Shown here in pieces: positions 44,203-56,566 of a stretch of DNA of 64,000 nt. How positions within the stretch are numbered: the stretch's first letter is position 1; each line of letters begins with the position of its first letter. The DNA lies in the NCBI GenBank assembly GCA_947311845.1, contig CAMZMU010000062.1, forward strand, positions 44,288,030 through 44,352,029. Reading direction: 5' to 3'. The position numbers and the translations under genes were made by a program. The DNA comes from Poa pratensis (taxonomy: Eukaryota; Streptophyta; Magnoliopsida; Poales; Poaceae). A model generated the notes under the pieces. The model made no database searches and was not told the DNA's origin. It saw only the letters and a list, made by a program, of their open reading frames with translations.

Positions 44203-45803
44203 TGATACGTCTCCAACGTATCTATAATTTCTTATGTTCCATGCTTATATTATACCAATTGCTACATGTTTTATTCACAGTTCATGGCATTTTTATGCAT
44301 TTTCTGGGACTAACCTATTAACAAGATGCCACAGTGCCAGTTCCTGTTTTCTGCTATTTTTGGTTTCAGAAAAGCTGTTCTGCAAATATCCTCGGAATTG
44401 GACGAAACAAATTGCCACGTTCCTATTTTTCCGACACGTTCACGAAGTCCGAAGGAGAGACGAAGGGGGGCACCGAGGCGCCGTCCCCACCCCATGGCGC
44501 GGGTGGGCCCCCTGCCGCGCCGCCTGGTGGGGAGCGAGCCTCGGGCCTCCACCGACAGCGCCCCTTTGCCTATTTATTCCCCCGAGGCAAAAACCCTAAA
44601 TACCCGAGCCATATTTCTAGAAAACATCCGCTGCCGCCGCCGCCATCAACCCTAACTCGGGAGGGTTCTGAAGCTCTTCCTGGCACCCTGTCGGAGAGGG
44701 GAATCATCACCGGAGGGCTCTACATCGCCATGCCTGCCTCCGGAGTGATGTGTGAGTAGTTCATCTTTGGACTATGGGTCCATAGCAGTAGCTAGATGGT
44801 TGTCTTCTCCTTTTGTGCCATCATGTTTAGATCTTGTGAGCTGCCTATCATGATCAAAATCGTCTTATTGTAATGCTACATGTTGTGTTTGCTGGGATCC
44901 GATGAATATTGAATACTATGTCAAGTTGATTATTGATCTATCATGCATATGTTGTTTATGATCTTGCATGCTCTCCGTTATTAGTGTAGGCTCTGGCCAA
45001 GTTTATGATTGTAACTCCAAGAGGGAGTATTTATGCTAGATAGTGGGTTCATGCCTCCATTTAATCTGGGACAGTGACAGAAAGTTCTAAGGTTGTGGAT
45101 GTGTTGTTGCTACTAGGGGTAAAACAGCAATGCTTTGTCTAAGGATATTTGTATTGTTTACATTATGCACCATACTTAATGCAATTGTCTGTTGCTTGCA
45201 ACTTAATACTGGAAGGGGTGCGGATGCTAACCTGAAGGTGGACTATTTAGGCACAGATGCATGCTGGATAGCGGTCTGTGTACTTTGTCGTAATGCCCAA
45301 GTAAATCTCATAGTGATCATCATGACTTGTATATGCATTGTTATGCACATCTCTATTTTGTCAATTGCCCAGCTGTAATTCGTTTACCCAGCATGTTAGT
45401 ATTTTATTATGGAGAGACACCACTAGTGAACTGTGGACCCCGGTCCATTCTTTTACATTTGAAATACAACCTACTACAATCATTGTTCTTTTTCATTCTC
45501 TGCAAGCAAACATCATTTTCCACACTATACGTCTAATCCTTTGTTTTCAGTAAGCCGGTGAGATTGACACCCTCACTGTTTCGTTGGGGAAAAGTAGTTT
45601 GGTTGTGTTGTGTGCAGGTTCCAAGTCAACAAGTCAGACCTTCCTCCACAAGCACTTTTTCTGACGCCGTTGACACCTTCAGAACATCGCCGACTTCCTA
45701 CTGGTTCGATAACCTTGGTTTCATACTGAGGGAAAACTTGCTGCTGCACTCATCATACCTTCCTCTTGGGGTTCCCAACGGACATGTGACTTTACACGCA
45801 TCA
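44203..45803 (+). repeat. element B 3' LTR
   Basis: 1601 bp, TGATACGTC...CGCATCA, followed by TSD GGCGG. Several apparent ORFs of 80-190 codons inside all copies of this LTR overlap its promoter/leader region and show no protein-level conservation I can see. Confidence 0.93.
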
Positions 45804-45886
45804 GGCGGCGGCGGATTGCGAGCGGTGGATTCCAAGCGGCGGTGGGCGCGTGGCGTGAGCGTGCGCTGTACGCGGGGCGCGGAAAA

Positions 45887-45894
45887 TATATATA
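45887..45894 (-). promoter_or_regulatory. TATA box of the CACTA2 AP2-domain gene
   Basis: On the minus strand, TATATATA in a GC-rich setting. Without element B it would lie about 115 bp upstream of the AP2 start codon at 26007, a normal distance; with B it is 19.9 kb away. Confidence 0.5.
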
Positions 45895-45999
45895 GCGCGC
45901 GTCGGAACGCGGGGCGGGAAAAGCAGCGCGCAAAGCGTCGCCAGCGCGCGCGCGCTTTTTTGGCGGTAACCTGCAGCCCGCGCGCGCGGTCGACGTGTG

Positions 46000-46290
46000 G
46001 TTTTACCGCTGGCGACAAACTCGAGTCGCCAGTGCTATGTAGGTACCGCTGGCGAACAACGTATGTTCGCCAGGGGTACTGCTTATGCCGTTGGCGAGCC
46101 CAGGAACGTGGTCGCCAGTGCTAGTCTGGCCTGCTCCCCCCCCACCCGCACACTCGTAGCGCTGGCCATCTCTGCTCCTTGGCCGCCAGCGGTAGTTGAG
46201 GAAGCGCTGGCAGCCTGCTTTCCGGGATCGCCAGCGGTATTAGCACTGGCGAACACGTATCTGTGTTCGCCAATGGTAGGCTGGCGGCTG
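46000..46290. repeat. right subterminal repeats of CACTA2
   Basis: Multiple copies of TACCGCTGGCGA and its complement, mirroring the left end at 20340-20615. Confidence 0.85.
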
Positions 46291-46310
46291 TAGGGGTTCT
46301 CCTACTAGTG

Positions 46311-47778
46311 GTTGGTGGCTGAATATGGCAGGGCGCACTATCAGGGACTCAGCAGCAACGTGGAACCTGCACACAACACAACCAAAATACTTTGCCCCAA
46401 CTTAACAGTGAGGGTGTCAATCTCACTGGCTTGCTCAAAACAAAGGATTAGACCTACAATGTGGAAAATGATGTTTGTTTGCAGAGAATGAAAGGAAATA
46501 GTGTTTGCAGTAGGTTGTATTATCAGTGTAAAAGAATGGACCGGGGTCCACAGTTCACTAGTGGTATCTCTCCATAATAAATAACTGACATGTTGGGTAA
46601 ACAAATTACAGCTGGGCAATTGACAAAATAGAGAAGTGCATAACAATGCATGTATAAGACATGAAGGTTACTATGAGATTTATTTGGGCATTACAACATG
46701 ATTCATAGAGCGTAATCCAACTGCATCTATGACTAATAATCCACCTTCAGGATAGCATCCGCACCCCTTTCAGTATTAAGTTGCAAGCAACAGATTATTG
46801 CATTAAGTAAAGTGCATAATGTAAGCAATACAATTATCCTTAGACAAAGCATCGTTGTTTTACCCCTAGTGGCAACAGCACATCCACAAACTTAGAGGTT
46901 GCTGTCACTCTCCCAGATTAAATGGAGACTGAACCCACTATCTAGCATAAATACTCTCTCTGTGAGTTACAAGCATCAACTTGGCCAGATCATCTACTAG
47001 TAACGGAGAGCATGCAAGATCATAAATAACATATATGATAAATCAATAATCAATCTTGACAAAGTACTCAACATTCATCGGATCCCAGCAAACACAACAT
47101 GTAGCATTACAATAATATGACCTTGATCATGATAGGCAGCTCACAAGATCTAAACATGATGGCACAAGAGGAGAAGACAACCAAATAGCTACTGCTATGG
47201 ACCCATAGTCCAGGGATGAACTACTCACACATCACTCCGGAGGCAGGCATGGCGATGTAGAGCCCTCCGGTGATGATTCCCCTCTCCGACAGGGTGCCGG
47301 GAAGAGCTTCAGAACCCTCCCGAGTTAGGGTTAACGGCGGCGGCGGCTCTAGAACTTTTCGTGGCATATGACTCGGGTGTCTAGGGTTTCCCGAACAAAA
47401 GAATATATAGGCGAAGGGGCGACGTCGGTGGGCACCCGAGGGGCCCTCACCACGTCACGGCGCGGCCAAAAGGGGGGCTGCGCCGCCACGTGGTGAGGCC
47501 GCCTCGGTGCCCGTCTTCGTTTCTCCTTCGGACTCCGTGTAGGTGATAGAAAAATAGGGACCTGGACTTTTGTTTCGTCCAATTTCGAGAATATTTCCAG
47601 TACAGCTTTTCTGGATTACAAAAACAGCAGAAAACAGGAACTGTCACTTTGGCATCTTGTTAATAGGTTAGTCCTATAATATTCATAAAAATGCTATAAA
47701 GTGTAAATAAAACATGTAGCAATTGGTATAATATAAGCATGGAACATCAGAAATTATGGATACGTTGGAGACGTATCA
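46311..47778 (-). mobile_element. element A, 3' LTR, main part
   Basis: Minus-strand copy of the A/B LTR; the plus-strand boundary ends GGAGACGTATCA at 47778. It continues the fragment at 20187-20321 across CACTA2. The adjacent polypurine tract (complement of GCATCCCCAAGCTTAG) lies at 47779-47795. Confidence 0.92.
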
Positions 47779-50700
47779 AGCATCCCCAAGCTTAGTTCTA
47801 CTCGTCCTCGAGTAGGTAAAACAATAACAACAAAATAATTTCTGAGGAGACATGCTACCACACAATCTTGATCAAATAGTTTTTCAAGGCTCATGTTATG
47901 AATGAAGTGACTCAAGGCAATGGTCTATAGTTTGCTAACAGATAGATAGAGAGTAAACAACTGAATGATAAGCAAAAACTTTTCATGAATAGTACTTTCA
48001 AGACAAGCATCAAAAAGTTTTGCATAAGAGTTAACTCATAAAGCAATAGATTCTAAGTAAAAGGCATTGAAGCAACACATAGGAAGATTTAAGTTTCAGC
48101 AATTGCTTTCAACTTTCAACATGTATATCTCATGGATAATTGTCAACACAAAGCAATAATATAAGTGCAATAAGCAAGCATATAGGAATTGTTGCACACA
48201 AAGTTGACACAAGTGTTTGCTTCTGAGATAGAAAGAAGTAGGAAAATTGACTCAACATAAAAGTAAAAGAAGGGCCCTTCGCAGAGGGAAGCAAGGATTA
48301 AATCATGTGCTAGAGCTTTTTAAGTTTTTGAAATCATATAGAGATCATAAAAGTAAGTTATTGAGAGGTGTTTGTTGTTGTCAACGAATGGTAGTGGGCA
48401 CTCTACCCCCCTTGTCAACCAGACTTTCAAGAGCGGCTCCCATGAAGGCGTTATTTCTACCCAAGGGCAGATACTCCCTCTTCTCTTTTGTTCACACATG
48501 CACATTTATAAATTGGTATGACACTCCTCCCAACCTTTGCTTACACAAGCCATGGCTAACCGAATCCTCAGGTGCCTTCCAACAATCACATACCATGAAG
48601 GAGTGCCTATTTAAATTGTTTAACACTTTGAAAATTGCTTCTGATAAATCATGGCAAATCATGTGAAGAGATTTAAGCAAATATAGTTGTAATTAATTGG
48701 GACTGGGACCCCATTTGCCAGCTCTTTTTGCAAAATTATTGGATAAGCGGATGTATATGCCACTAGTCCATTGGTGAAAGTCTGTCAAAAGTAAATGACA
48801 AGGTTGATAGATAAAACTCCACATAACTTCCTCATGAGCTATAAAACATTGACACAAATAAGAGATAATAGCTTTTGAATAGTTTAAAGGTAGCACATGA
48901 AGTATTTACTTGGAATGGCAGGAAATACCACATAATAGGTAGTTATGGTGGACACAAATGGCATGGGTTTTGGCTCAAGTTTTGGATGCACAAGAAGCAT
49001 TCCCTCTCAGTACAGAGTTTAGGCTAGCAAGGTTGTTTGAAGCAAACACAGGATATCAACTGGTATAGAAAGACTTACATGAAAACATATTGCAAGCATT
49101 ATAAGACTCTACACTGCCTTCCTTGTTACTCAAACACTTTTACCAGAAAATATCTAGACCTTAGAAATACCAAACATGCAAACCAAATTTCAACAAGCTC
49201 TACGGTAGTTCTTCACTAATAGGTTTTAACTACATGATGCAAGAGCTTAAACATGATCTACTTGAGAGCTCAAAACAATTGCCAAGCATCAAATTATCCA
49301 AGACAATGATCTACAAGAATAAGTATGTCTTTTTCAATATACCATCTACCACATCCACATGTAGCATTTTCTGTGTCCAACCAAGCACCAATCAATTTAT
49401 TTCAACACAAAACTCTCCAAATAATTTAACAATGAAACAAGAGAGTACTTCTCTACAAAAACTAACAGCTCTGAACAAGAGATGTAATGAAAAACAGGAG
49501 CTAAAAGCATTGCAGTAGTTAGACAAGAATACTCAACAAATATAAGTGAAGAATACGAGTATTCATATGAAAAAGCGGAGCGCGTCTCTCTCCCACACAA
49601 GAATGCTAGGATCCAATTTATTCAGAAAATGAAAATAACAAGGCAAAAATAAAAGCACACAGACGCTCCAAGTAAAGCACATAAGATGTGAAAGAATTAA
49701 AATATAGTTTCACTAGAGATGACCTGATAAGTTGTTGATGAAGAAGGGGATGCCTTGGGCATCCCCAAGCTTAGACGCTTGAGTCTTCTTGAAATATGCT
49801 TGGGTGACCCACGGGGGCACCCCCAAGCTTAGGATCTTCACTCTTCTTGATCACATTATATCATTCTCCTCTTGATCCATGAAAACTTCTTTCACACCAA
49901 ACTCAGAGTAATTTTTTTTGAAGCTTAACTCAGAGTAATTCTCATTAGAGGGTTAGTGCATAATCAAAAATTCACATGTTCTGTAAGGACACAATCATCA
50001 CGAATACTTCTGGACATTAGCTACAGCCACTGATGTTTTGTGGAGCAAAGAAATCCACTCAAACATAGTAAAAGAGAGAATGCTAAATAAAAGACAGAAT
50101 CTGTCAAAAAGAGAACAGTCCGTAAAGACGATTTTTTTTTTGAGGCACTTAAGTTGCTCAGATCAGAAAACTCAAAACTAATGAAAGTTGAGTACATATC
50201 TGAGGATCACGCATGAATTTTTTTCAGAATATTTCAATTTTTCTGGAATTTATAAAGCTCAAAACGGTGGACAGCAAAAATTTGGTCCTATGCAGAAATC
50301 CAAATCTAGCATCAACTTTCTATTAGAGACTTTACTTGGCACAACAATGCGATAAAATAAAGATACAAAAGAGTTGTTACAGAAGTAAGCAAACTCCTTG
50401 ACTCAATTAAAAGAAAAATTACAGAAATAAAACAATGGGTTGTCTCCCATAAGCGCTTTTCTTTAACGCCTTTCAGCTAGGCGCAGAAAGTGAAAATCAA
50501 GTGTTTCCAAGTGAAGAAGCATCAACAGAATAATTTGTTCTAATAATAGAATCAAATGGTAGCTTCATTCTCTTTCTAGGGAAGTGTTCCATACCTTTCT
50601 TAAGTGGGAATTGGTACCTAATGTTTCCTTCCTTCATATCAATAATGGCACCAACAGTTCTAAGAAAAGGTCTTCCCAAAACAATAGGACAAGATGCATT

Positions 50701-50809
50701 GCATTCAATATCCAAAACAACAAAATCAACGGGGACAAGGTTACTGTTAAACATAATGTGAACATTATCAATTCTCCCAGAGGTTTCTTCATAGCATTAT
50801 GCTGTTACA
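47779..50809 (-). mobile_element. element A interior
   Basis: Inverted relative to element B and homologous to it over most of its length. It contains only the end of a protease frame (50497-50754); gag, RT and integrase are absent. At 50810 the interior is joined directly to LTR sequence, with the primer-binding site and gag missing, so a deletion has occurred. Confidence 0.85.
50497..50754 (-). pseudogene. Gypsy-type aspartic protease C-terminal fragment (element A)
   Basis: On the minus strand: NLVPVDFVVLDIECNASCPI, then LGRPFLRTVGAIIDMKEG and KKGMEHFPRKR. The ILGRPFL-like motif is the second conserved motif of retroelement pepsin-like proteases. The catalytic DSGA motif is missing, as the sequence upstream is deleted. 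It ends SLGNT at a stop 50499-50497. Confidence 0.75.
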
Positions 50810-51447
50810 TGAAAGACACACGTTCGTTGGGAACCCCAAGAGGAAGGTATGATGAGTACAACAGCAAGTTTTCCCTCAGTATGACCAAGGTTTAATCGAA
50901 CCACTAGGAGATCAGAGTCACTTATGAAGGTTGTTGGTGAAGGAGTGTAGTGCGGCGCAACACCAGGGATTCCGGTGCCAACGTGGAACCTTCACAACAC
51001 AATCAAACTACTTTGCCCCAACTTAGCAGTGAGGTTGTCAATCTCACCGCCTTGCTGAAAACAAAGGATTAAACATATAGTGTGGAAAATGATGTTTGTT
51101 TGCAGAGAATAAAAGAGAACAATGATTGCAGTAGGTTGTATTATCAGATGTAAAAGAATGGACCAGGGTCCACAGTTCACTAGTGGTGTCTCTCCATAAA
51201 GATAACTCACATGCTGGGTAAACAAATTACAGCTGGGCAATTGACAATATTGAAAGTGCATAATAACAATGCATGTGCAAGTAGTGTCTACTATGAGATT
51301 TAATTGGGCATTAAACATGGTACACAGACCGCTATCCAGCATGCATCTGTGCCTAAATAGTCCACCTTCAGGTTAACGTCCGTACCCCTTTCAGTATTGA
51401 GTTACAAGCAACAGACTATTGCATTAAGTAAAGTGCATAATGTAAGC
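50810..51447 (-). mobile_element. element A, 5' LTR, inner part
   Basis: Matches the LTR end of A and B from TGAAAGACACACG onward but lacks the terminal ~8 bases. It is interrupted at TAAGC by element E; the rest should lie beyond the window. Confidence 0.88.
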
Positions 51448-52632
51448 TGATACGTCTCAAACGTATCTATAATTTCTGATGTTTCATGCTTGTTTTAAAT
51501 ATCAATGTCACATGTTTTATATGCATTATATATCATTATTATACATTTTCTGGGACTAACCTATTAACAAGATGCCACAGTGCCAGTTCCTGTTTTCTGC
51601 TGTTTTTGGTTTCAGAAAAGCTGTTCTAGAAATATCCTCGGAATTGGACGAAACAAAATCCCAGATGCCTATTTTTCCGACACGTTCACGAAGTCCGAAG
51701 GAGAGACGAAGGGGGGCAGCAGGGCGCCGTCCCCACACCACGGCGCGGGTGGGCCCCCTGCCGCGCCACCCTATGGGGAGCAGGCCCTGCGCCTCCACCG
51801 ACGTTGCCCCTTCGCCTATTTATTCCCCAGACGCGAAAACCCTAAAGAGAGAGATCATATTCCAGAAGAACTCTCGGAGCGCCGCCGCCATCGAAACCTA
51901 GTTTCGGGGGTCAGAAGGTCCTGTTCCGGCACCCTGCCGGGACGGGGATTGACCCCCGGAGCCTTCTCCATCGACGCCACCGCCTCCATCATACTCCGTG
52001 AGTAGTTCCCCCATGGACTACGAGTTCTAGCTGTAGCTAGTTGGTACTCTCTCTCCCATGTACTTCAATACAATGATCTCATGAGCTGCCTTACATGATT
52101 GAGATCCATCTGATGTAATCGGTGTTGTGTTTGTTGGGATCCGATGAATTGTTACATTATGATCAATCTATCTATAAAGTTTGTGAAGTTATTGTTGCTG
52201 CAATCTTGTTTTGTTTAATGCTTGTCACTAGTGCACGAGTGGCATGATCTTAGATTTATGCTCTATAATTATTGCTTAGATTGTATCTACAAGTTGTTTG
52301 CACATGTCTATGTCCGGAACCCGAGGCCCCAGAGTGACAGCAACTGGGATAACTGGAGGGGATGGTTTAGATATGAGGATCACATGTTTTCACTAAGTGT
52401 TAATGCTTTTCTCCGGTGCTCTATTAAAAGGAGTACCTTAATTACCAGTAGATTCCCTTGAGTCCCCGCTGCAAACGGGCTGGTAGGACAAAATATGTTG
52501 TGCAAGTTTCTCATTGCGAGCACGTATGACTATATATGGAAAACATGCCTATGTATAATTAATAGACTAGATGTTCTGTCTTAATGCTATTTCAATTCTA
52601 TCAATTTCCCAACTGTAATTTGTTCACCCAAC
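51448..52632 (+). mobile_element. element E: partial LTR, same family as D
   Basis: Starts TGATACGTCTCAAACGTATC, very close to solo LTR D over 1185 bp, then is interrupted by element F after CACCCAAC. Left TSD candidate TAAGC (51443-51447). Whether it is a solo LTR or a full element cannot be seen here. Confidence 0.9.
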
Positions 52633-55600
52633 TGTAACACCCTGAATTTTGGCCTTTTTAAAAAAATTCCAAACATGCATTGTTTCTATTTATTTCAAAT
52701 ACATTTGGAATTAAACCTCGGGAAAATCATTTTAAATCTTGAACCTTTACAAATCTGATAAATCAAGTGGGATCTTGTGCTTTCCATTTCCCTCCCACTG
52801 GGTACTTGGATCTGTGATTTTTCCTTGGAGAAATATTAATTTGGGAAATTCTTTTCTCCCTTTTAAAAATTACCCTTTTAATTGGCCTTCCAAAGGAACC
52901 CCTATTTTTATGTCTCCAAAAATTCTGCAAAAATTAGGGAATCTTCCCTAATGGATGTGGACCTCATTTATAAAAAAATATGGTGCCATGACTTAGGAAA
53001 ATTTCCCTCCACAATTCTTTTCCTTTCTGCCTGTTTTCTCAAAACATTTTTAAATCTATCCAAATTATTTTTCCTGGATGAATCCAAGGCATGGATAGAC
53101 TCCCCATCATCCCTCCTACCTTAGGACAAAAGGGCATATCCATCTAACACCATCTACCCCTCCAAAACATTAAAACTCTTTTTGACCAGTATTGTTTTTC
53201 TCAAAATCTAGTCGGACCAACTTTCGAATTTGAAGAAACTTTAGTCAGCAAAGTTGGAGGAATTTGAATTTGGCGCACAGTGGTTCAAACCCCATCTCAT
53301 TTGGATCACGGAGTTGAGAGAAACTTGCTGATGCCATTGCTGACATGAACAGAACGGTGATCACCGCCGACGTGGACGTGCCAGGCGGCGCCGCCCGTTC
53401 TGGGTCGACGCCGTTCTGCCCCTCCCCTCTCCAGTCCTTGCCCAACGGATCCCCCTCTCCCCTCTCCGCCGACCAGAGGCCACGCGTCGCCGGAGAAGGC
53501 CGTCCACCCCTCGCCACCGACGAGTCCCGACGCGCCGTCCAAGCACTGTGCTCGCCGGGCCCTCTGGTCAGCGACCCTCCACCGCATGAGCTTAGCCAGG
53601 CGTCGAGGAATTATCCTCGTGCTTCTCCTGTGCCACCGCTCGCGCGACGCGCCGTGCACCACAGCTCCACGCCGTGCTTGACACCTCGCCGTGGCATTGA
53701 TGGAGGCCGCCGTGCGGGAACCGTATAAAACCACCACCCCTCGACCTCCAGAGCACCGCATCCACCTCCTAGCCTCTCCACTACCCTCCCCTGCTCCAAT
53801 CGAAGCTCGACGAGCACCGCAACTCCGGCGATGACCTTGCCCTAGCCGTCACGGCCGTGGACAAAATCTTCGCCAGAGGGGCACCGTTCGTCGATTAAAC
53901 CTACCCGTAGCCTCCCTAGATCATGGCGATGACGATGCCGTGCTCGCCAGGGTGAATGGTGGCCGGGAACGTCGAGTCCATCATCGACCGCAAGCTCCCG
54001 CCGCCGGAGAAGACGCACTGGTGCTGCCCGAGCTCCCCATCAAGCTCAAGTGCGCAGACGAGCTGCGCCACCTCCCCCTGATCCGCGCTGCTTCCTCTCC
54101 CTTCCCTCTCCCTTGCCCCAGCCACCGCAGAACGCCGCCGGTGAGTCGCCGGAGCATCGCCGTGTTTTTCCTCTGTTTCCCGCGTTTTAAAAAGAAAATG
54201 ATTCGGCCTCCTCTGCCACTGACCAGTGGGTCCCACTGTCAGGTTTTTAAACAATTTCGAACCGTTTTCTTGTTTGATTTTTCTGTTTTATTTTTCTATT
54301 GAAAAATGGCAGAAATTGAAGCCAAGTTTGAAATGCAATATCTCACTCAAAAATCCTCAGAAAAATATGAGACCAATTTTGTTGGCTTTGTTTGAATTTT
54401 CCTTTCCAATGGAACGAGAAAAGATTTATTTGGAATTTATTTTTTTGGCATTTGTTTAAATGACCTAGGAGGGATTTTTGATGCATATTTGTATTGTTTT
54501 GATAGATCCAAACCTCTCCGACGGAGTAGGAGTCGTTTCCGAACCCGAAGGCAAGCCGTTAACCCGAATTCAAGCTCGGTCGAACTTTAGGAAACTTGCT
54601 TGACTATCTAAATTGATATCTGTTGCATCTCATATGCCATGTTGCATTTCAATATTGCCGCACTTATATATCTGTGGATCATCGCAACACTTTTATTTTC
54701 TGTCGAACGAGAAGGCGCTTGCCAGCGGAATCGCTGCCACAGTCATCCGGTTGACATTTTGTTTATTTCTGTCGAACGAGAAGGCGCTTGCCAGCGGAAT
54801 CGCTGCCACTGTCATCCGGTTGACATTTCTTTTATTTCTTTCGAACGAGAAGGCGCTTGCCAGCGGAATCGCTGCCACAGTCATCCGGTTGACATTTCTT
54901 TTATTTCTGTCGAACGAGAAGGCGCTTGCCAGCGGAATTGCTGCCACAGTCATCCGGTTGACATTTCTTTTATTTCTGTCGAACGAGAAGGCGCTTGCCA
55001 GCGGAATCGCTGCCACAGTCATCCGGTTGACATTCTTTTATTTGTCGAACGAGAAGGCGCTGGTCGGCGGGTTCGCCGCCGTAGTCACTCGGTTGACGTT
55101 TTATCTTGCTATGCTTGGACTTTGGTACATGCCTGTGGATATGTTTATTTACTGCTGAAATTATTATGTGGTTGCCGTGTGTTACTTTGTTAATGTTGAT
55201 GTCTGTAACCAAACAAAATGACTAAGAAGATAATCACCTCCTCGACTAGATTGAGTCACATAGTGCCACTCACCAAACACCACCAGCACAACCATGCGTC
55301 GTTCATATGGGCGGACCATGGCCGGGTATTTTATCAGCCTCCTTTGATGCCACCCTTTTTGGCAAGTCTAGTCGGTTACCAGAGTTGGTCGGGGCTAGTC
55401 TTGCGAAGGTTCCGGAGCTAGGCGTCGCTCATGGGTTGGGGACGTGCCGGATTCACTTCTGCATAAGGCATAGAGTTATGTCGGTGGCTATACAGGGAGT
55501 GTCTTGGTAGAGTAATCGACCGTGGAAGTATGGGTTTGTACTGTCTGCCAGGGTTGGTTCTAGTACTTCGGTACCGGCGGTACAAGCCTAGACCTCAGCG

Positions 55601-56410
55601 TGTGGATAAACGTGCAACCTCTCGAGAGTGTAAATCTAGATTCTAGCCTTGTCCCTAGGTTATGGGACGATGTTTGGGTCAAGTCACACTTTGTGTCAGT
55701 CCAGTCGAATCCCGGAGAAATTAATAAGATGAGACCCAATGGACACGGAAATCTGAGAGCCTAGCCAGAGTTGGCTAAGGACTTGAGAGTTGTGAATTAA
55801 GCCAGAGTTGGCTAGAGGCTTGGTAGCCTAGTTGTGGTTATGAGTTGTTGAGTGAGAAACGTGATCTCACTTGATAACACGAAACATCCCTACTAAGGTA
55901 AGTAGGTAAGTTAAGTCCAACCGTTAAGCTTGGACTCGCACTTAAATACCGAACACATGCCATGCTACTTTTTGAACTTATGCCATGCCATATAGATAGG
56001 CCTTGTTTGATTTTAGGCTAATGTCTTGCGAGTACATTCAATGTACTCACCTGGCTTTTCATGTGGCCAGACACCGACGCACCCGTCGCCGAGTACCCGC
56101 TATACGGGAACTAGGAACCCGTATCCCAGGCAGGACCCTGTGGAATAAGGCCCGCTGTCGCCACGCTACCATCTACGTTTCCGCTACGACTTCCGCTAGA
56201 GGCTTGATGTTAGAAAAATAATGTACATACTGTTGTGTGCGCCTGTTGCGCAAGAGCTGGAGCCTCACCCGTGTTGTAATATTGTATCTGTCCGAACTCG
56301 ATGCCATATGTATATATTTGGTTATGTCTTTGTTTACCAAGTTGTCATATATCCAGTGTTTCTGGGACTGGTATATGGGGTAGCTCGATCATCTGGATCG
56401 GGGTGCCACA
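52633..56410 (+). repeat. element F 5' LTR
   Basis: Starts TGTAACACCCTGAATTTTGG and ends GGGGTGCCACA. Includes a GC-rich region with a TATA-like GTATAAAACC at 53723 (also in the 3' LTR), plausibly the promoter, and a 69-bp minisatellite. Long open frames at 53306-53761 are LTR sequence repeated at 62790-63245 and are not called as genes. Confidence 0.9.
54690..55105 (+). repeat. 69-bp minisatellite in the F LTR
   Basis: Six copies: TCGAACGAGAAGGCGCT begins at 54703, 54772, 54841, 54910, 54979 and 55045. The first five intervals are 69 bp except the last (66 bp), and the sixth copy is more diverged. Open frames through it (54613-55193) exist because 69 is divisible by three. Confidence 0.93.
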
Positions 56411-56415
56411 GAGCT

Positions 56416-56427
56416 TGGTATCAGAGC
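56416..56427 (+). other. primer-binding site of element F (initiator tRNA-Met)
   Basis: TGGTATCAGAGC, five bases after the LTR end: the standard tRNA-Met complement. Confidence 0.92.
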
Positions 56428-56566
56428 CTAACTGCCTGTAGGATACCCTAGTTCTTGGACGACGTAGGATAGAACCTGTTGTGTTGCCAACTCTTCGTTG
56501 TTTCTCTGTCTGTTTGTGCTTTTGGAACTTAACGCTTACTTTATTTGAATTCTGTCGCTGTCACAG

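Larger units (their letters stand above)
26038..45803 (+). mobile_element. element B: LTR retrotransposon (Gypsy-like, non-autonomous)
   Basis: 5' LTR 26038-27521 plus 35637-35747 (split by C) and 3' LTR 44203-45803 (1601 bp), both starting TGATACGTCTCCAACG and ending GCATCA. TSD GGCGG at 26033-26037 and 45804-45808. PBS at 35760-35776; the purine-rich tract CTAAGCTTGGTGATGC precedes the 3' LTR. The two LTRs differ by scattered substitutions and small indels, roughly a few percent by eye. It hosts C in its 5' LTR and Helitron-1 in its interior. There is no RT or integrase. It belongs to the same family as A. Confidence 0.93.
20322..46310. mobile_element. CACTA2: CACTA transposon hosting element B
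   Basis: The left end is CACTAGTAGGGAAACCCCTA and the right end, reverse-complemented, is CACTAGTAGGAGAACCCCTA. TSD is GTT (20319-20321 and 46311-46313), and the flanking LTR of element A is continuous across it. Subterminal regions carry many TACCGCTGGCGAAC motifs in both orientations. After removing element B (26038-45803) and one TSD copy, about 6.2 kb remain: a foldback cluster, a short ORF, a 99-bp minisatellite and an AP2-domain gene. No CACTA transposase was found, so it is probably non-autonomous. Confidence 0.93.

Noticed and set aside
44234..46124. Frames of 80-188 codons in the B LTR and its relatives (also near 26069, 30345, 51556)
   Set aside because: They recur in every LTR copy, overlap each other in three frames, and cover the LTR promoter/leader region; no domain was recognised.
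53306..53761. 151-codon minus and 127-codon plus frames in the F LTR, repeated at 62790-63245
   Set aside because: LTR sequence on both strands with GC-rich composition; a TATA-like site at 53723 suggests promoter region, not coding.
54613..55193. 181-184-codon repetitive proteins
   Set aside because: Translations of the 69-bp minisatellite in two plus frames and one minus frame.
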